From the NCBI GenBank assembly GCA_002309695.1, contig DBXV01000004.1, forward strand, positions 1 to 11,566: 11,566 bases of DNA, given 5' to 3'. Shown here piece by piece: positions 7,636-11,566 of the stretch. How positions within the stretch are numbered: the first letter of the stretch is position 1; each line of letters starts with the position of its first letter. This DNA comes from Myxococcales bacterium UBA1203. GTDB taxonomy: Bacteria > Myxococcota > Myxococcia > Myxococcales > UBA5297. Under the pieces are notes generated by a model. The model ran no database searches and was not told where the DNA came from. It worked only from the letters and a program-made list of their open reading frames with translations. The position numbers and the translations under genes were made by a program.

Positions 7636-7677
7636 AAAGCCCTTCCTCTGCCATAAGTTACTCAGGGGAAAGGCTTT
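7636..7677 (-). terminator. Terminator-like hairpin oriented to the minus strand
   Basis: AAAGCCCTTCCTCTG (7636-7650) pairs with 7663-7677 around a 12-base loop, with two imperfect positions. On the minus strand it is followed by a run of six T, typical of an intrinsic terminator. No minus-strand gene is recognised upstream of it, which leaves open an unannotated small RNA or a gene remnant at about 7680-7990. Confidence 0.5.
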
Positions 7678-7885
7678 GGTGTTAGAGCAGATTCGAGTCT
7701 AGTGAGGCCCGTTAGTCAGGGTAGGATGATGGCTTTTGACCTAAAGCAGCGTGTTATAAACTTGTTCTAGCTAAAACTTGGTGTACTCATCTGGATAACT
7801 CCTATTTTTTTCATCCTATTCCCCCTTTCATTGTGCAAAGATGTCCCTTGAACATTGTCCCTGTTTCTGATATGCACCGCCCCGC

Positions 7886-7935
7886 TGCCCCTGGCTCACG
7901 CTTCGCGCCGGGGGCATTTGCTTTTTCTTTTTCTT
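7886..7935 (+). terminator. Terminator or attenuator hairpin in the lysS leader
   Basis: TGCCCCTGGC (7886-7895) pairs with GCCGGGGGCA (7907-7916), ten pairs including one G-U, followed by TTTGC and two T5-rich runs on the + strand. It is 61 bp upstream of the lysS start codon. It could end upstream transcription or act as a leader attenuator for lysS; no T-box consensus or lysine riboswitch core was recognised. Confidence 0.5.
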
Positions 7936-7996
7936 CAATCTTCCTCAATTCAATGCGGGCCCCCTTTGCCCCATTCATCCAGAAGGAACCTCCGCC

Positions 7997-9625
7997 ATGA
8001 GCGATAATGACAATAATAACAGCGCCGCGCAGAAGGCCGCGCCCGAAGCCAATGCCAATACAAATACCTCCGATGAATCCCTCAAGGAGCAGGAGATTTT
8101 TCAAAACCGTCTGAAAAAGGCGGACGAGCTGCGCGCCAAGGGGGCGAATCCCTATCGCAATGGCTTTGCGCCGACGGCGACGGCGGGCGACATTCACCGC
8201 GAGCTGGACAATTTTGCCGCCCGCGAGGAAGTCGAGGCCAATACAAAACAATATGCCATTGCCGGGCGGCTGATGGCCATTCGCTCGTTTGGCAAAGCGG
8301 CGTTCGTCAAGCTGCGCGACCGGGGCGGCGACATTCAGGTCTGGGTGCAGAAAAACCGTCTGGGCGAGGGGGCGTTTGAGCTCTTCAAGCTGATGGACAT
8401 GGGCGATTTCGCGGGCGTCGTCGGCACCTGCACGCGCACCAAGACGGGCGAGCTCACCCTCAATGCGTCGGAATTTGTGCCGCTGACCAAGTCGCTGCGC
8501 CCTCTGCCCGAAAAATTCCATGGCCTTTCCGACGTGGAGACGCGCTGCCGCCAGCGCTATCTGGATTTAATTGTCACGCCGGGAGTCAAAGAGACATTTT
8601 TGAAGCGCAGCAAAATGATTCGCGCCATTCAGCATTTCCTCGACGGGCGCGATTTTGTGGAGGTGGAGACGCCGACGCTGCACAAGCCGGAGGAGGCGGG
8701 CGGTGCCACGGCGCGGCCATTTCAGACGCACCACAATGCGCTGGGGCTTGATTTGAAGCTGCGCATTGCCACGGAACTGCATTTGAAGCGGCTCATCGTG
8801 GGCGGCATTGAGCGCGTCTATGAAATCGGCCGCCTCTGGCGCAACGAGGGCATCGACCGCCGCCATAATCCGGAATTTACGACGATTGAATTCTATTGGG
8901 CCTACGCCACCTATCACGATTTGATGAATTTGACGGAGCAATTGTTTGAAACTGTCGCCCGCGAGGTCACGGGGAATTCTCAGATTGTCTATCAGGGGCA
9001 GCCCATTGATTTCACCGCGCCTTTCAATCGGGTGTCGATGGTCGAATTTGTGGCCAACCGTTTGGGGCTGACCCGCGAGGACACACTGTCCGGCAATGGA
9101 CTGAAAGAAGCCATCGAGCGCGAGGCGAAGGCCCTCAAGGAAAACGGCGGCGACAAGGACACGGTGACGCTGCTCTACAAGGCGCTGGGGCAGAATACGG
9201 CGGGCGACATGATTTCCACCGTCTTTGAGGCGCTGGGCGAACCCACCCTGGACAAGGGCAAGCCCACTTTTGTGACGGAATTTCCCATCGAGGTTTCCCC
9301 TCTGGCACGGCGCAATGACAATGACCCGCGCATTACCGACCGCTTTGAGCTCTACGCGGCCGGAATGGAGCTGGCGAATGCGTTTTCAGAGCTGAATGAC
9401 CCCGTTGACCAGCGGCACCGCTTTGAGCGGCAGCTGGAACTCAAAAAGACGGGCGACGACGAGGCCATGCCTTTTGACGAGGATTTCATTCGCGCGCTGG
9501 AGCACGGAATGCCGCCGACCGCCGGCGAAGGCATCGGCATCGACCGCCTGGCCATGCTGCTGACCGACTCGGCGTCCATTCGCGATGTGATTCTGTTCCC
9601 GCTCCTGAGGCCCAATCTGGGGTGA
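7997..9625 (+). CDS. lysS: Lysine--tRNA ligase, class II
   Basis: LysRS charges tRNA-Lys with lysine using ATP in the cytosol. The 542-residue protein is complete. It has a polar Asn/Ala-rich N-terminal extension (1-28), an anticodon-binding OB fold at about 85-165 (YAIAGRLMAIRSFGKAAF), and a class II catalytic core. Motif 1 is around 205-228, motif 2 is RVYEIGRLWRNEGIDRRHN (273-291) running into PEFTTIEFYWAY, and motif 3 is GEGIGIDRLAMLL (510-522). FELYAAGMELANAFSELNDP (450-469) matches the lysine/ATP pocket region. It is about 35 residues longer than the E. coli enzyme, mostly because of the N-terminal tail. AGAAGGA lies about nine bases before the ATG. It appears monocistronic, with a hairpin in its leader and a palindromic element after the stop. 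Confidence 0.98.
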   Translation: MSDNDNNNSAAQKAAPEANANTNTSDESLKEQEIFQNRLKKADELRAKGANPYRNGFAPTATAGDIHRELDNFAAREEVEANTKQYAIAGRLMAIRSFGKAAFVKLRDRGGDIQVWVQKNRLGEGAFELFKLMDMGDFAGVVGTCTRTKTGELTLNASEFVPLTKSLRPLPEKFHGLSDVETRCRQRYLDLIVTPGVKETFLKRSKMIRAIQHFLDGRDFVEVETPTLHKPEEAGGATARPFQTHHNALGLDLKLRIATELHLKRLIVGGIERVYEIGRLWRNEGIDRRHNPEFTTIEFYWAYATYHDLMNLTEQLFETVAREVTGNSQIVYQGQPIDFTAPFNRVSMVEFVANRLGLTREDTLSGNGLKEAIEREAKALKENGGDKDTVTLLYKALGQNTAGDMISTVFEALGEPTLDKGKPTFVTEFPIEVSPLARRNDNDPRITDRFELYAAGMELANAFSELNDPVDQRHRFERQLELKKTGDDEAMPFDEDFIRALEHGMPPTAGEGIGIDRLAMLLTDSASIRDVILFPLLRPNLG

Positions 9626-9650
9626 GAGACAAATAGCCCCCCCAGAAAAC

Positions 9651-9691
9651 CCTCTCCGAGCCTTCGGGACACCTTCCCCAAAGGGGGAGGC
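9651..9691. other. GC-rich palindromic element after lysS
   Basis: CCTTCCCC (9672-9679) folds onto GGGGGAGG (9683-9690) over an AAA loop. CCTCTCC at 9651-9657 can compete for the same right arm, and CCGA/TCGG (9656-9665) makes a small internal hairpin. There is no U-run, so it is a poor intrinsic terminator. It resembles, from memory, intergenic palindromic repeats common in gut Clostridia; only one copy is in this window. Confidence 0.45.
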
Positions 9692-9774
9692 AAGATTTCT
9701 GTTGTAATGCTGCAGCCTTGAAAACAAATCTTGTCTCTCCCTTTCTTTAATGACTGAGCGGGAGAGACGTGCGT

Positions 9775-10257
9775 ATGGATATTCTCGATACCATTCTCAG
9801 AATCATCCTCAGTGCATTGGAGTTTATTTCCCGGCCACGGAACTGGATTATTACCACAATATCACTGCCGACGCTTGTTTTTATTATCTGCAAATGGAGA
9901 AAATCGCAGAAAACAAAGAAATATGTTTTGATTACCCTATTGATCTGCTTCTTTCCGTGGATTGATTTGCTGATAGAAAATCTGATTTTTATGTATTTGA
10001 TGCGTCCCCGGGAAATCCCTGAGAAAGTGACTTTGATTGAGGCATCAGAGGAAAAGCCTTTTTATCTGTATCAGGATAAAAAAGCATGCTATAATAAATG
10101 TATTCTGAATCATCTGACGGAGCCGCAGATCTGCGGGCCTGTTCATATTATCACCAGAAGGCAGAAATCCATTAGTTATATGTTTATCGGGACAGGCAGC
10201 TCGGTCGTGCAATGCCAAAAAGTCCGAACTGAAGACGGCATTGAGGGGTGGATGTAA
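9775..10257 (+). CDS. Two-TM protein with Cys4 SH3b-like tail, copy A
   Basis: First of three paralogues. The 160-residue product has a hydrophobic segment at about 24-39, a basic loop (KWRKSQKTKKY), a second segment at about 51-76, then RPREIPEKV and an extracytoplasmic tail by the positive-inside rule. The tail has Cys105, 109, 120 and 147 and ends in KVRTEDGIEGWM, matching the terminal signature of bacterial SH3 domains. The cysteines could form two disulfides outside the membrane. I chose the ATG at 9775 over the GTG at 9769 because it gives the same length and the same four cysteine positions as copy C; GGGAG lies about ten bases upstream. The function is unknown. Its codon usage and composition are more AT-rich than lysS. 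Confidence 0.8.
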   Translation: MDILDTILRIILSALEFISRPRNWIITTISLPTLVFIICKWRKSQKTKKYVLITLLICFFPWIDLLIENLIFMYLMRPREIPEKVTLIEASEEKPFYLYQDKKACYNKCILNHLTEPQICGPVHIITRRQKSISYMFIGTGSSVVQCQKVRTEDGIEGWM

Positions 10258-10745
10258 TGACGCCCAAACCTCTGCCCTTTGTTCTTTTGGGGCTGATGAT
10301 TCTTCGCCTCTTTCTCCGGCGTATTATTCTGACGCTGCGGCGAAAACAAATCATCCAATGGCCGATGGTCCGCGTCAGACAGGCCATTCATGTGGCCAAA
10401 ATTATTCTCAACTGCATCATCTGTCTGGGCATTCTTTTATTCGTACTGAAAACATCTGGCAGCGCCCTGTTTTATTATGGCCTTCTGCCAAAATCCATTG
10501 AAGATAAAAATATCACTCTGACCTTTGAGAAAGAAATGGCTGTTTATCCGGATTTTCTTCATTGCACCGCGTGTACAAATTTGCGCAGGGCGCCGGATAA
10601 CTGCGAAAAGACGCTGCGGACTTTGATGCCGAATACTCCCGTGAAAGCCCTGGAAAAACAGGTCAATGGCCACGGAATAGGCTGCACCAAAATTGCCCTG
10701 CCGGACGGCGGCACGGGATGGATAATATACTCTATACACGAATAA
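10257..10745 (+). CDS. Two-TM protein with Cys4 SH3b-like tail, copy B (divergent)
   Basis: Second paralogue, 162 residues from the ATG at 10257, which overlaps the stop of copy A as TAATG, with GAGGGG about nine bases upstream; this suggests translational coupling. A GTG at 10248 is a possible earlier start. A hydrophobic, Arg-rich N-terminal segment (7-28), a basic stretch and a TM segment (46-66) precede the outer tail. Cysteines are at 103, 106, 116 and 143: the first pair is C-x2-C rather than C-x3-C, but the gap from the third to the fourth is 27 as in A and C. The signature is altered to LPDGGTGWI and the protein runs nine residues past it. It is the most diverged copy. Confidence 0.78.
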   Translation: MTPKPLPFVLLGLMILRLFLRRIILTLRRKQIIQWPMVRVRQAIHVAKIILNCIICLGILLFVLKTSGSALFYYGLLPKSIEDKNITLTFEKEMAVYPDFLHCTACTNLRRAPDNCEKTLRTLMPNTPVKALEKQVNGHGIGCTKIALPDGGTGWIIYSIHE

Positions 10746-10747
10746 CC

Positions 10748-11230
10748 ATGATAATTATTTATTTTATTACGATATTTTTTCTCACGGCGGCTCCCTGCTG
10801 GTATTTCAAAAAGAACCTCCGGAATTTTATTTTTTATCTGAAACTGCGCGGCGCGCTCCGCTGGAACAATCGAACAATCAAACGACTGGCAGTGGCTGCA
10901 GTGGTCATATGCAACACCATTATCTGCATTGCTCTCGCTTTTATCGCTGCAAACCTCGGCGCCGGAATTTACTGGCTTTACACATCACTCCCCCGCGATA
11001 TTCCGCCGAAAGTCTATACTCTGGACCGCGGCGAATACTTATATTTAGAGAAAAAAGCATGTAATCGCATGTGTAATTTCCGCCAGGATACCGATGAAAA
11101 TTATTGCGGAAAAATGATTTATCTGCTGCCGGGCACCACAGTCACGCAGACTGCCTTTATTCATCCGCTTTCTTCAAATGTTTACTGCCGAAAAGTCAAA
11201 ACAGTGGACGGTATTGAAGGGTGGATGTGA
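10748..11230 (+). CDS. Two-TM protein with Cys4 SH3b-like tail, copy C
   Basis: Third paralogue, 160 residues from the ATG at 10748, two bases after the stop of copy B. An in-frame ATG at 10718 would add ten residues and overlap B; neither start has a good Shine-Dalgarno. The 10748 start puts Cys105, 109, 120 and 147 exactly where copy A has them. TM1 is about 1-20, a basic loop 21-46 holds KKNLRN and NNRTIKR, and TM2 is about 48-80. LPRDIPPKV follows, then the tail with EKKACNRMC, a turn LLPGTTV typical of SH3b strands, and the end KVKTVDGIEGWM. Function unknown; the cassette ends here. Confidence 0.8.
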   Translation: MIIIYFITIFFLTAAPCWYFKKNLRNFIFYLKLRGALRWNNRTIKRLAVAAVVICNTIICIALAFIAANLGAGIYWLYTSLPRDIPPKVYTLDRGEYLYLEKKACNRMCNFRQDTDENYCGKMIYLLPGTTVTQTAFIHPLSSNVYCRKVKTVDGIEGWM

Positions 11231-11257
11231 ATAAATCAGGGGGCGATTCTAAAAAAA

Positions 11258-11291
11258 AAATCCCCTCCTCATTTGTTTGAGGAGGGGATTT
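11258..11291. terminator. Bidirectional intrinsic terminator
   Basis: AAATCCCCTCCTC (11258-11270) pairs perfectly with 11279-11291 around an eight-base loop. A run of ten A at 11251-11260 becomes a U-run for the minus strand, so it mainly ends malQ; it also sits just after the three-gene cassette. Confidence 0.88.
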
Positions 11292-11348
11292 CCAGTGCGA
11301 AAAATTTATTTTTCAACAATTACTGCATTTGCTGACTGACCAATACCA

Positions 11349-11566
11349 TCAATTCGGCATCGGAGCGTCCTCGGCATTTTCCAGCTCCGCAGCTTCCTTC
11401 TGCCACGGCAGCCGGCCAAAGACTTCGGCCATATCGTGGAGCATCGCCACCGGCCCCTCACCCAGCTGCTCCGGCAGCAGCTTCCACTTCCAGTTGCCGT
11501 CGCCCACGCCGGGGATGTTGAAGCGCGCCCACGCCCCCAGGCCCAGCACATCCTGCATGGGCACCA
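11349..11566 (-). CDS. malQ: 4-alpha-glucanotransferase, C-terminal end (partial)
   Basis: Only the last 72 or so codons are in the window; the gene continues past the right edge. The fragment opens with VPMQDVLGLG, then ARFNIPGVGDGNWKWKL, the conserved closing motif of GH77 enzymes (amylomaltase, MalQ/DPE1), which transfer maltodextrin chains between 4-OH groups in glycogen and maltose metabolism. The remaining residues form the usual C-terminal helix region, ending DAPMPN before TGA. It is convergent with the membrane-protein cassette, with a shared terminator between. The GH77 assignment is firm; the subgroup and total length cannot be judged. Confidence 0.9.
   Translation of the reverse strand, partial: VPMQDVLGLGAWARFNIPGVGDGNWKWKLLPEQLGEGPVAMLHDMAEVFGRLPWQKEAAELENAEDAPMPN

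Larger units (their letters stand above)
7307..7996. other. 690-bp gap without a confident gene
   Basis: This region separates the divergent VWA gene and lysS. It holds a short direct repeat near 7362-7382, many CTGCA/GCTGCAG motifs at about 7380-7435, an AT-richer stretch at about 7440-7860 unlike its neighbours, and two terminator-like hairpins. A 134-codon + strand frame (7298-7702) starts inside the VWA gene and runs through one hairpin; I see no protein-like features in it. No tRNA, rRNA or recognisable riboswitch was found. Confidence 0.6.

Noticed and set aside
7298..7702. 134-codon + strand frame
   Set aside because: It starts inside the VWA gene, has no Shine-Dalgarno or recognisable domain, and passes through a terminator-like hairpin.
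7677..7755. tRNA- or tmRNA-like 3' end on the minus strand (CTCGAATC followed by ACACCA)
   Set aside because: Neither the T-stem nor the acceptor stem pairs in any register I tried.
7848..7876. Possible lysS promoter TTGAAC, 17 bases, TATGCA
   Set aside because: Spacing is right but the -10 matches poorly, and the start would lie directly at the terminator-like hairpin.
7811..8521. 236-codon minus-strand frame
   Set aside because: Antisense to the lysS N-terminal half; low-complexity Gly/Arg-rich translation.
11306..11551. 81-codon minus-strand frame
   Set aside because: Out of frame with the clear GH77 C-terminus, and it runs on past the malQ stop towards the terminator.

Overview
The window comes from a bacterium with a Gram-negative-style envelope: it encodes a lipobox lipoprotein with no aspartate at +2, RuvC, a class II lysyl-tRNA synthetase and a GH77 4-alpha-glucanotransferase. 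Composition is mosaic. The zinc-ribbon gene and lipoprotein are GC-rich, while the three small membrane-protein genes and the stretch before lysS are clearly more AT-rich. I cannot fix the phylum from sequence alone. LysRS looks like a PVC-group or deltaproteobacterial type, whereas the VWA protein resembles proteins I associate with Clostridia and their phages.

Layout: (1) 1-132 is the 3' end of an unidentified + strand gene, convergent with ruvC (166-777, -). (2) A lipoprotein gene (927-1562, -) and a 1044-residue zinc-ribbon multi-pass membrane protein (1767-4901, +) are divergent, sharing a 204-bp intergenic region with a 16-bp perfect palindrome and a C8 tract. (3) Two minus-strand genes follow: a divergent adenylosuccinate-synthetase-like enzyme (4983-6275) and a cytoplasmic VWA-domain protein (6416-7306), separated by a strong terminator hairpin. 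(4) 7307-7996 holds no confident gene but has short repeats and two terminator-like hairpins. (5) lysS (7997-9625, +) is followed by a GC-rich palindromic element. (6) Three tandem, nearly abutting + strand genes (9775-11230) encode paralogous two-TM proteins with a four-cysteine, SH3b-like extracytoplasmic tail. (7) The 3' end of malQ (-) runs off the right edge.

The housekeeping genes (ruvC, lysS, malQ) are scattered singletons with no shared pathway. The parts of biological interest are the three-gene paralogue cassette, the PurA-like/VWA neighbours, and the zinc-ribbon membrane protein with its divergent lipoprotein; none has a function I can assign. Three intergenic terminators share a near-identical stem core, which points to a genome-wide terminator or repeat family.
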